Below, piece after piece: positions 43,633 through 53,234 of a stretch of DNA of 58,214 bases. The notes beneath the pieces were generated by a model that did not search any database, was not told the DNA's origin, and worked only from the letters and a program-made list of their open reading frames with translations. The position numbers were made by a program, and so were the translations under genes. Every line of letters starts with the position of its first letter. Position 1 is the stretch's first letter. Source of the DNA: Candidatus Amarolinea dominans (GTDB taxonomy: Bacteria; Chloroflexota; Anaerolineae; SSC4; Amarolineaceae); the NCBI GenBank assembly GCA_016719785.1, contig JADJYJ010000024.1:1-58214 (forward strand). The letters run 5' to 3'.

Positions 43633-44184
43633 ATGAACGCACAACCAAAACTTAAGGTGCGCTATCACAATGACATTATCAAGGCCATGCGCGAGGATTT
43701 TGGCTACAAGAATGTCAATGAAGTGCCGCGGATCGAAAAGATCGTCGTGAATATCGGGATGGGCGAGGCACTACAAAATGCCAAGGCCCTGGAAGCGGCC
43801 GCGGGCGACCTGGCGACGATCACTGGACAGAAACCGGTGATCACCAAGGCCCGGCGCTCGATTGCGACGTTCAAACTGCGTGAGGGCAACGCGATTGGCG
43901 TGAAGGTGACGCTGCGTGGCACTCGCATGTACGAATTCATGGACAGACTGTGCAATATCGCGCTGGCGCGTCAGCGTGACTTTCGCGGTGTGTCACCCGA
44001 CGCTTTCGATGGCCGTGGCAACTATAGCCTGGGACTGCGTGAGCAGCTGATCTGGCCGGAAATTGATTACGACAAGGTTGACCGTGTACGTGGGATGGAA
44101 ATCACCGTCGTGACGACGGCCAAGACGGACGATGAGGGGCGCCGACTGTTGCAGTTGTTCGGTATGCCATTTCGCTCGCAGTAG
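43633..44184 (+). CDS. rplE: 50S ribosomal protein L5
   Basis: A 183-residue L5 that contacts 5S rRNA and P-site tRNA. PRIEKIVVNIGMGEA and ITGQKPVITKARRSIATFKL are conserved. Confidence 0.97.
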   Translation: MNAQPKLKVRYHNDIIKAMREDFGYKNVNEVPRIEKIVVNIGMGEALQNAKALEAAAGDLATITGQKPVITKARRSIATFKLREGNAIGVKVTLRGTRMYEFMDRLCNIALARQRDFRGVSPDAFDGRGNYSLGLREQLIWPEIDYDKVDRVRGMEITVVTTAKTDDEGRRLLQLFGMPFRSQ

Positions 44185-44260
44185 TATCCCTGGCAGACCG
44201 CGCGAAGGCGGGTTGGACGGGGTCGGCGGTCGGGAAGACCGGTGAGGACGAGGAGAAACT

Positions 44261-44443
44261 GTGGCCAAAAAGTCAATTGTCATTAAGGAAGCACATCGTA
44301 AGTATGCTGTGCGCGTGCGCAATCGGTGTAAGATGTGCGGGCGCCCGCGTGCCTACATGCGCCGTTTTGGTCTGTGCCGTATCTGTTTTCGCCAAGAGGC
44401 TTTGGTGGGACGGTTGCCGGGCGTGGTGAAGTCAAGCTGGTAA
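44261..44443 (+). CDS. rpsN: 30S ribosomal protein S14, zinc type
   Basis: A 60-residue zinc-binding (C+) S14: Cys23, Cys26, Cys39 and Cys42 in CKMC and CRIC. GTG start (MAKKSIVIKEAHRKY). A 144-bp spacer to rpsH follows without a gene. Confidence 0.97.
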   Translation: MAKKSIVIKEAHRKYAVRVRNRCKMCGRPRAYMRRFGLCRICFRQEALVGRLPGVVKSSW

Positions 44444-44587
44444 AAACCGCCGCCGCCGTTGGGCTGGTCGGAGCAATACCAGGCGCCGCGCCGGCGCCTC
44501 TGTGTGGGTTCAGGGAAGCCATATTAGTGAGTGGGGCCACCAGGAGTGTTGAGTCACTTACCAGTGTGCCCTCGGGAGTGAAAGACG

Positions 44588-44983
44588 ATGGTTAATGATC
44601 CGATTGCGGATATGTTGACACGCATTCGCAATGCGCTGATGGCTCGGCATCGCCAAGTGCTGATCCCCAGCTCGAAGATGAAAGTTGCGGTTGCCCGCCT
44701 TCTCAAGGAAGAGGGCTTCATTCAGCACTATGATGTGACGCGCGACCGCCCGCAGCCGATGCTGCGCATCATTCTGAAATATGACAAGAACCGCAAACCG
44801 GTACTCTCGGGCCTGAAGCGGGTGAGCAAGCCGGGCTGCCGTGTCTATACACCGTACCGCGAAATCCCGTGGGTGCTGAGTGGGATGGGTGTTGCCATCT
44901 TGACAACCCCGCGCGGCATGATGACTGACCGCCAGGCACGACGTGCCCATTTGGGCGGCGAAGTGTTGTGCTACGTTTGGTAG
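44588..44983 (+). CDS. rpsH: 30S ribosomal protein S8
   Basis: A 131-residue S8, central 16S rRNA binder and, in E. coli, spc-operon repressor. DPIADMLTRIRNALMARH and GVAILTTPRGMMTDRQARR are intact. Confidence 0.97.
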   Translation: MVNDPIADMLTRIRNALMARHRQVLIPSSKMKVAVARLLKEEGFIQHYDVTRDRPQPMLRIILKYDKNRKPVLSGLKRVSKPGCRVYTPYREIPWVLSGMGVAILTTPRGMMTDRQARRAHLGGEVLCYVW

Positions 44984-45007
44984 CCGGCAGAAACTTGCGA
45001 GGGAACT

Positions 45008-45577
45008 ATGTCAAGAGTTGGTAAACTTCCCATTAAGTTGCCTAATGGCGTGTCGGTTGACATTGCCCCGGGCAATGAAGTGACAGTAACAGGGCCGCGT
45101 GGTACGCTGAGCAGGCAATTTTCAACCACTATGGCCATTGACCTGACCGATGGCACTCTGACGGTGCAGCGTTATGCCGAGAACCGCTTTCAGCGTTCAA
45201 CCCACGGCTTGGTGCGCGCGCTGCTGAACAACATGGTGGTCGGTGTTTCGAGCGGTTTCAAGAAGGACCTGGACATTATTGGGGTTGGCTATCGGGCCGA
45301 ATTGCAAGGCAAAAACCTGATGCTCTTTGTGGGTTACTCTCATCCCGTGGAGTTTCTGCCGCCGGCCGGTGTGTCGTTCGCCGTTGTCCCGACGCCTGAT
45401 AAGAATTCACGGGTGACGGTGGAGGGCGCTGACAAAGAAGTGGTTGGCGAGACCGCCGCACGCATTCGTCGCATTCGGCCGCCGGAGCCTTATAAGGGCA
45501 AGGGTATCCGCTATGTGAATGAGGTCGTCCGCATCAAGGCAGGCAAGGCAGGCAAAGTTGGCAAGGGCGGCAAGTAA
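45008..45577 (+). CDS. rplF: 50S ribosomal protein L6
   Basis: A 189-residue L6 with both repeats. MSRVGKLPIKLPNGVSV and RIRRIRPPEPYKGKGIRY are conserved. The short C-terminal tail repeats AGKAGKVGKGGK. Confidence 0.97.
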   Translation: MSRVGKLPIKLPNGVSVDIAPGNEVTVTGPRGTLSRQFSTTMAIDLTDGTLTVQRYAENRFQRSTHGLVRALLNNMVVGVSSGFKKDLDIIGVGYRAELQGKNLMLFVGYSHPVEFLPPAGVSFAVVPTPDKNSRVTVEGADKEVVGETAARIRRIRPPEPYKGKGIRYVNEVVRIKAGKAGKVGKGGK

Positions 45578-45591
45578 GGGAGTAACGACTC

Positions 45592-45957
45592 ATGGCAAGA
45601 AATGACAGTGCAACAGCACGCACGCGGCGGCATGCACGCATTCGCCGACATGTAGTGGGGACTGCGCAACGGCCCCGGCTGAATGTATTCCGCAGCCTGG
45701 ATCACATCTATGCCCAGATCATTGATGATGAGCAAGGGCGCACCCTGGTCTCTGCTTCGACGGTTGACCCGGCGATGCGCACCCGGGCGACTGGACTGAA
45801 CAAGGTGGCACAGGCGACGCTGGTTGGCGAGATCATTGCCGAGCGCGCACTGGCTGCCGGCATCAAACAGGTGGTGTTCGACCGGGGCGGCTACATTTAT
45901 CATGGCCGTGTCAAGGCGTTGGCCGAAGGCTCGCGCGCCAAGGGTTTGGATTTCTAA
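45592..45957 (+). CDS. rplR: 50S ribosomal protein L18
   Basis: A 121-residue L18 that binds 5S rRNA. RHARIRRHVVGTAQRPRLNV and VFDRGGYIYHGRVKALAEG are intact. Confidence 0.97.
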   Translation: MARNDSATARTRRHARIRRHVVGTAQRPRLNVFRSLDHIYAQIIDDEQGRTLVSASTVDPAMRTRATGLNKVAQATLVGEIIAERALAAGIKQVVFDRGGYIYHGRVKALAEGSRAKGLDF

Positions 45958-46035
45958 CGCTGGAATGGCCGCGTCAGCCGACGCGATGCGGACAATGGCG
46001 ACCGGCCGGGCGGCCGGCGCCGAGCAGGAGGATAC

Positions 46036-46599
46036 ATGCCTGAGAAGAAGAGAGAACGCGAACAGCGACGTCCTCGCGAAGAAGATCGCGAGCAATTAGA
46101 CGAGCGCGTCGTACATATCGCCCGCACGGCCAAGGTAGTCAAGGGCGGTCGCCGGTTCACCTTCCGCGCTGTGGTGGTGGTGGGCGACAATAACGGCAAG
46201 ATCGGCATCGGCATCGGCAAGGCACGCGAAGTGCCGGACGCCATTCGTAAGGGGACGGAACGTGCGCACAAAGACATGCGCCCTGTGTTCCTGGCGGGAC
46301 GGACGATTCCGCACGAAGTACGCGTGCGCTTCGGCGCAGCCGAGGTGATGCTCAAGCCGGCGTCGCCGGGAACTGGCGTTGTGGCCGGTGGTGGGGTACG
46401 TGCCGTGGTGGAAGCCGCTGGCATCAAGGATATCCTGACCAAATCCCTGGGCAGCAGTAACATGCTGAACGTGGTGAAAGCGACCCATGCGGCGCTCAAC
46501 TCGCTCAAGGATGTCGAGGCAGAAGCGGCACGCCGCGGTAAGCCTGCCGATAGCCTGCTGCCGTTCTGGAGGCAAAAGGCAGATGCCAAACAAGGATAA
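46036..46599 (+). CDS. rpsE: 30S ribosomal protein S5
   Basis: A 187-residue S5 with double-stranded RNA-binding N-domain (VKGGRRFTFRAVVVVGDNNG) and KARE-type motif GKAREVPDAIRKG. An extra charged N-terminus (EKKREREQRRPREEDRE) precedes it. Overlaps rpmD by 17 bp. Confidence 0.97.
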   Translation: MPEKKREREQRRPREEDREQLDERVVHIARTAKVVKGGRRFTFRAVVVVGDNNGKIGIGIGKAREVPDAIRKGTERAHKDMRPVFLAGRTIPHEVRVRFGAAEVMLKPASPGTGVVAGGGVRAVVEAAGIKDILTKSLGSSNMLNVVKATHAALNSLKDVEAEAARRGKPADSLLPFWRQKADAKQG

Positions 46600-46789
46600 T
46601 AGCAGCGGACGCTTGCGCGTGACCTACGTGAAAAGCTCCATTGGCTACGAAGAAAGTCAGAAGCGCACAGTCCTGGCATTGGGACTCCGCCGCCTGGGCC
46701 AGACTGTCTTCCATGCTGATACGCCCGCCATTCGGGGCATGATCGGCAAGGTTCCGCACCTGGTTCGCGTCGAAGAAGTCAGTGCTTGA
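46583..46789 (+). CDS. rpmD: 50S ribosomal protein L30
   Basis: A 68-residue L30 (VTYVKSSIGYEESQKRTVLA, IRGMIGKVPHLVRVEE). ATG 46583 lies inside the rpsE 3' end behind GGAGG; longer in-frame starts overlap rpsE more deeply. Confidence 0.95.
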   Translation: MPNKDNSSGRLRVTYVKSSIGYEESQKRTVLALGLRRLGQTVFHADTPAIRGMIGKVPHLVRVEEVSA

Positions 46790-46802
46790 GTAGGGAGAAG
46801 TT

Positions 46803-47273
46803 ATGCAATTACATGATCTCAAGCCAGTAGTCGGCGCCAAGCAGCCGCGTGTGCGCGTGGGCCGCGGTAGCGGCGCTGGTCGGGGTAAGACGGCCGGTAA
46901 GGGCACCAAGGGTCAGAATGCGCGCAGCGGTCGCAGCGTAGCGCCGTACTTCGAAGGCGGTCAGTTGCCGCTGGTACGTCGCTTGCCTCACCTGCCCGGC
47001 TTCAATAACCTGTGGCGCATCGAGTTCAAGCCGGTCAACCTGGATCGCCTGACGGTGTTCGAGGCTGGCAGCATTGTGTCACCGGAGACGCTGGCCGAAG
47101 CTGGCATTATCAAGCCGGCTGACAAACGTGTGGCCATTCTGGGGAACGGTGAGCTTGATCGCCCGCTGACCGTGAAAGCCCATCGCATTTCGGCCAGTGC
47201 CCGCCAGAAGATCGAAGCGGCTGGTGGTACTGTGGAAGCGCTGTCGGTGCAGACCAAGCACGATCGGCGCTAA
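46803..47273 (+). CDS. rplO: 50S ribosomal protein L15
   Basis: A 156-residue L15, late assembly protein. RVGRGSGAGRGKTAGKGTKG and GGQLPLVRRLPHLPGF are conserved. Confidence 0.97.
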   Translation: MQLHDLKPVVGAKQPRVRVGRGSGAGRGKTAGKGTKGQNARSGRSVAPYFEGGQLPLVRRLPHLPGFNNLWRIEFKPVNLDRLTVFEAGSIVSPETLAEAGIIKPADKRVAILGNGELDRPLTVKAHRISASARQKIEAAGGTVEALSVQTKHDRR

Positions 47274-47343
47274 GGCGTTGGCCGTGAAGACAGGTTGCTA
47301 GGCGACCTGCTTGACGGCGATGCGCTATGAGGAGGTCAGTTCC

Positions 47344-48657
47344 ATGCAAATGCTGCAAGCCGTGCGTAATGCCTTTAAGTTGCCAGACTTACGTCGCAAG
47401 CTGTTGACCACCTTCCTGATCCTGGTGGTGTACCGCTTGGCGGCTCACGTACCGGTGACCGGTGTCAACGCGGAAGGATTTCGTCAGCTTTTCCAAACGA
47501 ACCAATTGTTGGGCCTGCTTGACATGTTCTCTGGCGGCGCGATGTCGAATTTCTCGATCATGGCGATGGGCGTCTATCCGTACATCACCGCGTCCATCAT
47601 CATGCAGTTGTTGATTCCGATTGTGCCGCGCCTGGAGGCCATACAAAAGGAAGGTGAGGCCGGCCGCAATCGGATCAACCAATATCAGAACTGGTTGACG
47701 ATTCCGCTGGCTGCGTTGCAGGCCTATGGTCAGGCGACCATCCTGACCCGCTCGCAGACCTCCGGCACGCCAGTATTGTCCACGTTTGGGTTCACGCAGT
47801 ATCCCCTGGAGACCTTAACAACGATTATTGCCTTGACGGCTGGGACCATGTTCGCCATCTGGCTGGGTGAGTTGATCACCGAGCAGGGCATTGGCAACGG
47901 CGTCTCGATCATCATCTTCGGCGGCATCGTGGCACGCATTCCCCAATCGGTGGGTAATTTGCTGGCCAACAATGTGCTGTCGTTCGTGGTTTTCCTCCTG
48001 GTCACCGTCGTGACGGTGGCCGTCATCGTTGTGGTGCAGGAAGGACAGCGGCGCATTCCGGTGCAGTATGGCAAGCGGGTGCGTGTCATGCGTGGCAATC
48101 GGTTGATGATGGTGGGTGGGCAGAGTACGCACATTCCACTACGCGTCAATTCTGCAGGTATGATTCCGCTGATCTTCGCGCAGAGTATCATGATCTTCCC
48201 TGGCACGATTGCCAGTTACTTCGTATACTCAGCCAACGCGACGATTGGCAGTGTAGCCACCTGGATTGCGTCAATGTTCAGCCCACAGAGCAATCTGTAC
48301 TGGATTATGTACTTCTTCCTGGTACTTGGCTTTACGTACTTTTATACCAGCGTGGTGTTCCAGCAGCAAAACCTGCCGGAATCACTGCAAAAGCAAGGTG
48401 GTTTTGTGCCGGGCATTCGTCCGGGTAAACCTACGGAGACCTATCTCAACGGCGTTCTCAATCGGATCACGCTGGTGGGCGCCATCTTCCTGGGGCTGGT
48501 GGCTGTTTTGCCCTGGCTGACACGTGACTTGACCGAGACCACCACCATGCTGATTACGAGTACCGGTATGCTCATCGTCGTGGGTGTCGTGCTCGACACG
48601 ATGAAGCAACTGGAAGCGCAGTTGATGATGCGCCACTATGAAGGGTTCATCAAGTAA
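47344..48657 (+). CDS. secY: protein translocase subunit SecY
   Basis: A 437-residue channel subunit of the Sec translocon with ten transmembrane helices. Conserved plug and first-helix region (DLRRKLLTTFLILVVYRL), MGVYPYITASIIMQLL and GFVPGIRPGKPTETYL. ATG 47344 lies 8 nt behind GAGGAGG. Sits in the usual rplO-secY-adk order. Confidence 0.97.
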   Translation: MQMLQAVRNAFKLPDLRRKLLTTFLILVVYRLAAHVPVTGVNAEGFRQLFQTNQLLGLLDMFSGGAMSNFSIMAMGVYPYITASIIMQLLIPIVPRLEAIQKEGEAGRNRINQYQNWLTIPLAALQAYGQATILTRSQTSGTPVLSTFGFTQYPLETLTTIIALTAGTMFAIWLGELITEQGIGNGVSIIIFGGIVARIPQSVGNLLANNVLSFVVFLLVTVVTVAVIVVVQEGQRRIPVQYGKRVRVMRGNRLMMVGGQSTHIPLRVNSAGMIPLIFAQSIMIFPGTIASYFVYSANATIGSVATWIASMFSPQSNLYWIMYFFLVLGFTYFYTSVVFQQQNLPESLQKQGGFVPGIRPGKPTETYLNGVLNRITLVGAIFLGLVAVLPWLTRDLTETTTMLITSTGMLIVVGVVLDTMKQLEAQLMMRHYEGFIK

Positions 48658-48684
48658 TCAGATACGGCAAGGAGTTGTGTGACA

Positions 48685-49365
48685 ATGGAGTCAACGAGTC
48701 CGATCTTTATCGTGATGTTGGGCGTGCCGGGTGCGGGTAAGGGCACCCAGGCGCAGCGGCTTGAAGAGAGACTGGGGCTGAGGCAGGTTTCAACCGGCGA
48801 CATCTTTCGCGAAAACCTGCGCAACCAGACGCCGCTTGGTCAATTGGCCAAGAGCTACATGGACAAGGGCGAACTGGTGCCCGATGATGTAACGATTCAG
48901 ATGGTAGAAGAGCGTTTGAGTCGGCCAGACTGCGCCAGGGGCGCCATCCTGGATGGTTTCCCGCGCACGTTGGCCCAAGCCGCAGCGCTCGACCAGATGT
49001 TGAGCGGGAAAGGGCAGAAAGTGGCCCTGGTACCGCTGATCAGTGTGACGGATGATGAGGTGATGGCTCGCCTGACCGGCCGCCGAGTCTGTCGGCGTTG
49101 CCAGTCGGTGTTTCATCTGCTGTTCAACCGGCCGCCCCCGGATGGGGAATGTCCGCAAGGCGATAAGAGCCAGTGTGACATTTACCAGCGAGGCGATGAT
49201 CAGCCAGAGACGGTGCGCAATCGTCTGTTTGTCTACTACAAACAGACCTCGCCCCTGATCGGCTATTACTTCGCCCACGGCTTGCTGGCTGAGATCAACG
49301 GCGCGCAAGAGATTGACAGGGTAACGAGTGATCTGTGGGACGTGTTGAGTCGAATTCAGGCTTGA
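48685..49365 (+). CDS. adk: adenylate kinase
   Basis: A 226-residue kinase interconverting ATP + AMP and 2 ADP. P-loop GVPGAGKGT, AMP-site LDGFPRTLAQ, and a Cys-containing lid (CRRC ... ECP ... QCD) suggesting zinc binding. ATG 48685 is 10 nt behind AAGGAG; GTG 48679 is closer and less likely. Confidence 0.96.
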   Translation: MESTSPIFIVMLGVPGAGKGTQAQRLEERLGLRQVSTGDIFRENLRNQTPLGQLAKSYMDKGELVPDDVTIQMVEERLSRPDCARGAILDGFPRTLAQAAALDQMLSGKGQKVALVPLISVTDDEVMARLTGRRVCRRCQSVFHLLFNRPPPDGECPQGDKSQCDIYQRGDDQPETVRNRLFVYYKQTSPLIGYYFAHGLLAEINGAQEIDRVTSDLWDVLSRIQA

Positions 49366-50183
49366 GGCAGTTGCTGTCGCGCCGAACAGCGACGCGGCCG
49401 CAAGAGAAACCGGCGCTCGCGCGCATCACGCTGAAAGGGCCGTATGAACTGAGCCTGATGCGTAGTGCCGGTCAAATTGTGGCTGAGGTGCATCAGGCCA
49501 TCAAGCAGGCGGTGAAGCCGGGCGTAACCACCGGTGAACTGAATCGCCTGGCTGATGCGTTGATTCGCAAACGCAACGGGGTGCCCTCTTTTCTGGGGTA
49601 CAACGGGTTCCCGGCCTCTATCTGCGCCTCGATCAATGATGAGTTGGTGCATGGAATTCCCAGCGCCAGGCGCATGCTGAAGGCGGGCGACATCATCAGT
49701 GTGGATGTCGGTGTCATTTACAAAGGCTTTCACGGTGATTCTGCGTGGACGTATCCGGTAGGCGAGATTGGCGACGAGGCCAAGCGTTTGCTGGCTGTAA
49801 CGGAACAATCGCTCTACCTGGCGATTGAGCAGGTTGTGCCCGGGAGAACGTTCGGGGATGTTGCAGCGGCCATTCAGAGTTACGTGGAGGCACAGGGGTT
49901 CAGCGTCGTGCGCGAGTACACCGGTCATGGCATTGGTCGGCAAATGCACGAAGAGCCGCAGATTCTGCATTATCTTCATCCCGATGATAAGGTGAGGCAC
50001 TGGATTTTGCGGCCGGGGATGACCATTGCCATCGAACCGATGGTCAACGCGGGCACCTGGAAGACGAAGGTGCTTGACGATGACTGGACGGTTGTGCCGG
50101 AGGATCGCCGGCTATCGGCGCATTTCGAGCACACCCTGGCTGTGACCGATCATGGTGTGGAAATCCTGACCAGGTCGCGCTAA
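49335..50183 (+). CDS. map: type I methionine aminopeptidase
   Basis: Removes N-terminal Met from new proteins. The metal ligands are visible: Asp in SVDVGVIYKG and HGDSAW, His in TGHGIGRQMHEEP, Glu in TIAIEPMVN and EHTLAVTDHG. The start is uncertain: GTG 49335 overlaps adk by 31 bp, while TTG 49362 or 49374 would give a more usual N-terminus before ITLKGPYELSLMRSAG. Confidence 0.95.
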   Translation: MGRVESNSGLRQLLSRRTATRPQEKPALARITLKGPYELSLMRSAGQIVAEVHQAIKQAVKPGVTTGELNRLADALIRKRNGVPSFLGYNGFPASICASINDELVHGIPSARRMLKAGDIISVDVGVIYKGFHGDSAWTYPVGEIGDEAKRLLAVTEQSLYLAIEQVVPGRTFGDVAAAIQSYVEAQGFSVVREYTGHGIGRQMHEEPQILHYLHPDDKVRHWILRPGMTIAIEPMVNAGTWKTKVLDDDWTVVPEDRRLSAHFEHTLAVTDHGVEILTRSR

Positions 50184-50230
50184 GGGGATCAGGGTAGAAG
50201 CGAAAAGTAGGGGTAAGGAGAGGTGTTCTC

Positions 50231-50344
50231 ATGAAAGTTCGACCCTCTGTAAAGCGAATTTGTGCAAAGTGCAAGATCATCAAGCGCCACGGTGTGGTGC
50301 GTGTGATTTGTCAGGACCCCAAGCATAAGCAGCGACAGGGTTAA
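50231..50344 (+). CDS. rpmJ: 50S ribosomal protein L36
   Basis: A 37-residue zinc-type L36, MKVRPSVKRICAKCK..., with Cys11, Cys14, Cys27 and His32. AAGGAGAGG precedes ATG. It follows map directly; the infA gene usually found here is missing. Confidence 0.96.
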   Translation: MKVRPSVKRICAKCKIIKRHGVVRVICQDPKHKQRQG

Positions 50345-50361
50345 GAGTTTAGGAGGCAAGC

Positions 50362-50745
50362 ATGGCTCGTATTGCTGGCGTTGACCTGCCGCGCGATAAG
50401 CGGGTGGAAGTGGCATTGACCTACATCTTTGGCATTGGCTCTTCCACCAGCCAAGAAATCCTGGGTGTCACCAGCGTGAACCCGGATACGCGGGTCAAGG
50501 ATCTGTCGGAAGCCGAAGTGGCCCGTCTGCGCGAGGTCATTGACCGCAACTACCGCGTGGAAGGCGACTTGCGGCGTGAGATCAGCCTGAACATCAAGCG
50601 ATTGCAGGAGATCGGTTCCTACCGGGGCCTGCGCCATCGTCGCAGCCTGCCGGCGCGCGGTCAGCGTACACGGACCAATGCCCGCACCAAGCGCGGCGCC
50701 CGTAAGACTGTGGCTGGCAAGCGTCGTTCAAAGGCCAAGAAGTAA
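50362..50745 (+). CDS. rpsM: 30S ribosomal protein S13
   Basis: A 127-residue S13 of the 30S head. MARIAGVDLPRDKRVEVALT and GLRHRRSLPARGQRTRTNAR are intact. GGAGG before ATG. Confidence 0.97.
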   Translation: MARIAGVDLPRDKRVEVALTYIFGIGSSTSQEILGVTSVNPDTRVKDLSEAEVARLREVIDRNYRVEGDLRREISLNIKRLQEIGSYRGLRHRRSLPARGQRTRTNARTKRGARKTVAGKRRSKAKK

Positions 50746-50886
50746 GGATGAACGCTCTGCGCTGTGGTTCAGCCATCAGAGCGGAGCCTCTGGGCGCAAT
50801 CCGCCGGATTGCGTTACAGGTGGAGTTTTCAACGGTGTGGGGAGCCAGCCTACGGGCTGGCGCCAAAGTCCTAAGAAGGAGTTAAT

Positions 50887-51294
50887 ATGCCACCACGAGT
50901 TGCACGACGTGAACCGCGCCGCGGCGCCGCACGACGCGAAAAGAAGATGGTGCCCGTGGGCGCCGTGCACATTCAGTCTACGTTCAATAACACGATCATC
51001 ACGATTACCGATCCCCAGGGTAATACTGTGACCTGGAGCAGCGCGGGCCTGGCCGGTTTCAAAGGCTCCCGCAAGAGTACCCCCTTTGCGGCGGGCCTGG
51101 CTGCGACGCAGGCCGGCAAGAGTGCCATGGACATAGGGATGCGTGAAGTGGACGTGTTTGTCAAAGGCCCCGGCCCCGGACGCGAGGCGGCTGTCCGTTC
51201 GATCCAGGGCGCGGGCTTGCGGGTGCGAACCATCACCGATGTCACACCCCTGCCGCACAACGGGTGTCGGCCACCTAAGAAGCGCCGAGTTTAG
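50887..51294 (+). CDS. rpsK: 30S ribosomal protein S11
   Basis: A 135-residue S11 of the platform. HIQSTFNNTIITITDPQGN and TDVTPLPHNGCRPPKKRRV are conserved. A 141-bp spacer after rpsM precedes it; AAGGAG before ATG. Confidence 0.97.
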   Translation: MPPRVARREPRRGAARREKKMVPVGAVHIQSTFNNTIITITDPQGNTVTWSSAGLAGFKGSRKSTPFAAGLAATQAGKSAMDIGMREVDVFVKGPGPGREAAVRSIQGAGLRVRTITDVTPLPHNGCRPPKKRRV

Positions 51295-51408
51295 GAAAAC
51301 AAGATCGTGCGGTTGACAAGGAGGACGGGCTACCGTATGCCTGTAAACTTGTCCCGTGCCCACGTGACCGCCTGGACTGCGGCGCGTGATTGATTTGGAG
51401 GAAAAACG

Positions 51409-52044
51409 ATGGCGAGATATACGGACCCAGTTTGCAGATTGTGTCGAGCTGAAGGTCAAAAATTGTTTCTGAAGGGCGAGCGTTGTTTGACGCCCAAGTG
51501 CGCTGTGGAACGGCGGCCGTTTGTGCCAGGTATGCATGGCCGCAAGGGCACCTTCAAGCGCAAGGTGTCTGACTACAACCGTCAACTGCGCGAAAAGCAA
51601 AAGACGCGCCGGATTTATGGTATCATGGAGCGGCAGTTCCGCCGCTACTTCTCAACTGCCAGCCGGGCCAAAGGCCTGACCGGCGCCACCCTGCTGACGA
51701 TTCTGGAGTCACGGCTGGACAACGTGGTTTACCGCCTGGGGTTTGCCGATTCACGCGCCCAGGCCCGCCAGTTGGTGCGTCACGGCCATTTTGCGGTCAA
51801 TAGTCAAAAGACCGATATCCCGTCTTTCCTGGTCAAGCCAGGCGATGTGGTGGCCGTGCGCGACAATAGTCGCGGCAACGTCTATTTCAAGGGTCTGAGC
51901 GATTACCTGCATGACCGTTCCACACCGGCATGGCTCAGCCGCGACACGGCGGGCATGTCCGGGCGTGTGGTGGAGCTTCCAGGCCGTTTGGACATCGATG
52001 TGCAACTGAACGAACAGTTGATCGTTGAGTTCTACAGCCGGTAG
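51409..52044 (+). CDS. rpsD: 30S ribosomal protein S4, zinc type
   Basis: A 211-residue S4 initiating 30S body assembly. Four Cys (9, 12, 26, 31) form the zinc site of C+ S4 proteins. The S4 RNA-binding domain LESRLDNVVYRLGFADSRAQ is intact. GGAGG before ATG. Confidence 0.97.
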   Translation: MARYTDPVCRLCRAEGQKLFLKGERCLTPKCAVERRPFVPGMHGRKGTFKRKVSDYNRQLREKQKTRRIYGIMERQFRRYFSTASRAKGLTGATLLTILESRLDNVVYRLGFADSRAQARQLVRHGHFAVNSQKTDIPSFLVKPGDVVAVRDNSRGNVYFKGLSDYLHDRSTPAWLSRDTAGMSGRVVELPGRLDIDVQLNEQLIVEFYSR

Positions 52045-52149
52045 ACGATTGCCACGTGAGATGGGTAAGGACTGCTGCCTGCAGCGATCAGGGGTGGCCC
52101 GACTTGCTTTCCGTTTCACGTCAATCGCATGACGCAAGGAGGTAGTAAC

Positions 52150-53166
52150 TTGTCAAGCGTAATGCTGCCGAAAATCGAATGTGAAGCGAGTGCGCAGAAC
52201 TACGGACGCTTTGTCATCAGCCCGCTGGAAAGTGGACATGGCATTACCCTGGGCAATGCGTTGCGCCGTGTTCTGCTCTCTTCGTTGACGGGGGCCGCTG
52301 TCACTTCGATTCGTATCAGTAACGTGCATCATGAGTTCCAGGACATCCCTCATGTGCGCGAGGACATGACCGCGCTGCTTTTGAATATCAAGCAGATTCG
52401 CCTGAAGTGCGACACGGATGAGCCGCAGCGCCTGCACGTTGAGGTCACTGGCGAGGGCATCATCACCGCGGGCGACTTGGTGTGCCCGGTGGGCGTCGAA
52501 GTGATCAACCCGGAGTTGTACCTGTTGGCGTCTGACTCCGAACTAGCAGAATTAGATATTGAAATGGTGGTTCAGCGCGGAAAGGGCTATTCGCCGTCTG
52601 AGGATCGCACCAAGCTGCCGCTCGGTGAGATTCCGGTGGATGCGATCTTTGGCCCTGTGCGCAAGTCGAACTACACCGTCGAGCGTACACGCGTAGGCCA
52701 GCAAACTGACTACGATAAACTGATGATTGAAATCTGGACAGATGGCACCATCACGCCGAAGGCCGCGCTCGGCGAGAGCGCGCGCATTCTGGTGCAGCAT
52801 TTCTCGTTGATTGTCGGCGTGGATGCCACGATCGCGGACCTGCCCAAGAAGGATGAAGAGGGCATTCCTGATCGCATCTACGAGACGGCCATCGAGGATC
52901 TGGATTTGTCGGTGCGGGCTTACAACTGCTTGAAACGCGCCGGGATTACCAAGATCGGCGAGGTGCTGGAGCGGCTACAACAGGGCGAAGAGGAAGTGCT
53001 CGCGATTCGCAACTTTGGTCGCAAATCGCTCGATGAGTTGCTGGAACGCCTGGAAGTGAAGGGCTTCTTGTCTGCCATTCGTTTCGAGCGGCGGACGCCT
53101 GATGGCGCTGTGGCCGAAACGGATGATGATACCAATCTTGAAGAGCCGGCGCTCGCAACCGAGTAA
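52150..53166 (+). CDS. rpoA: RNA polymerase alpha subunit
   Basis: A 338-residue alpha subunit with N-terminal assembly domain (PLESGHGITLGNALRRVLLS) and C-terminal UP-element/activator-binding domain (SVRAYNCLKRAGITKIGEVL, IRNFGRKSLDEL). TTG 52150 sits 7 nt behind AAGGAGG; ATG 52162 (MLPKIECEA) is an alternative. Confidence 0.97.
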   Translation: MSSVMLPKIECEASAQNYGRFVISPLESGHGITLGNALRRVLLSSLTGAAVTSIRISNVHHEFQDIPHVREDMTALLLNIKQIRLKCDTDEPQRLHVEVTGEGIITAGDLVCPVGVEVINPELYLLASDSELAELDIEMVVQRGKGYSPSEDRTKLPLGEIPVDAIFGPVRKSNYTVERTRVGQQTDYDKLMIEIWTDGTITPKAALGESARILVQHFSLIVGVDATIADLPKKDEEGIPDRIYETAIEDLDLSVRAYNCLKRAGITKIGEVLERLQQGEEEVLAIRNFGRKSLDELLERLEVKGFLSAIRFERRTPDGAVAETDDDTNLEEPALATE

Positions 53167-53234
53167 GGGATGCTTGGCCAGGGCTGCCACGGGGCGCCCC
53201 TGGCTAAACCGGCGACGATACGCGTGAGGATGAA

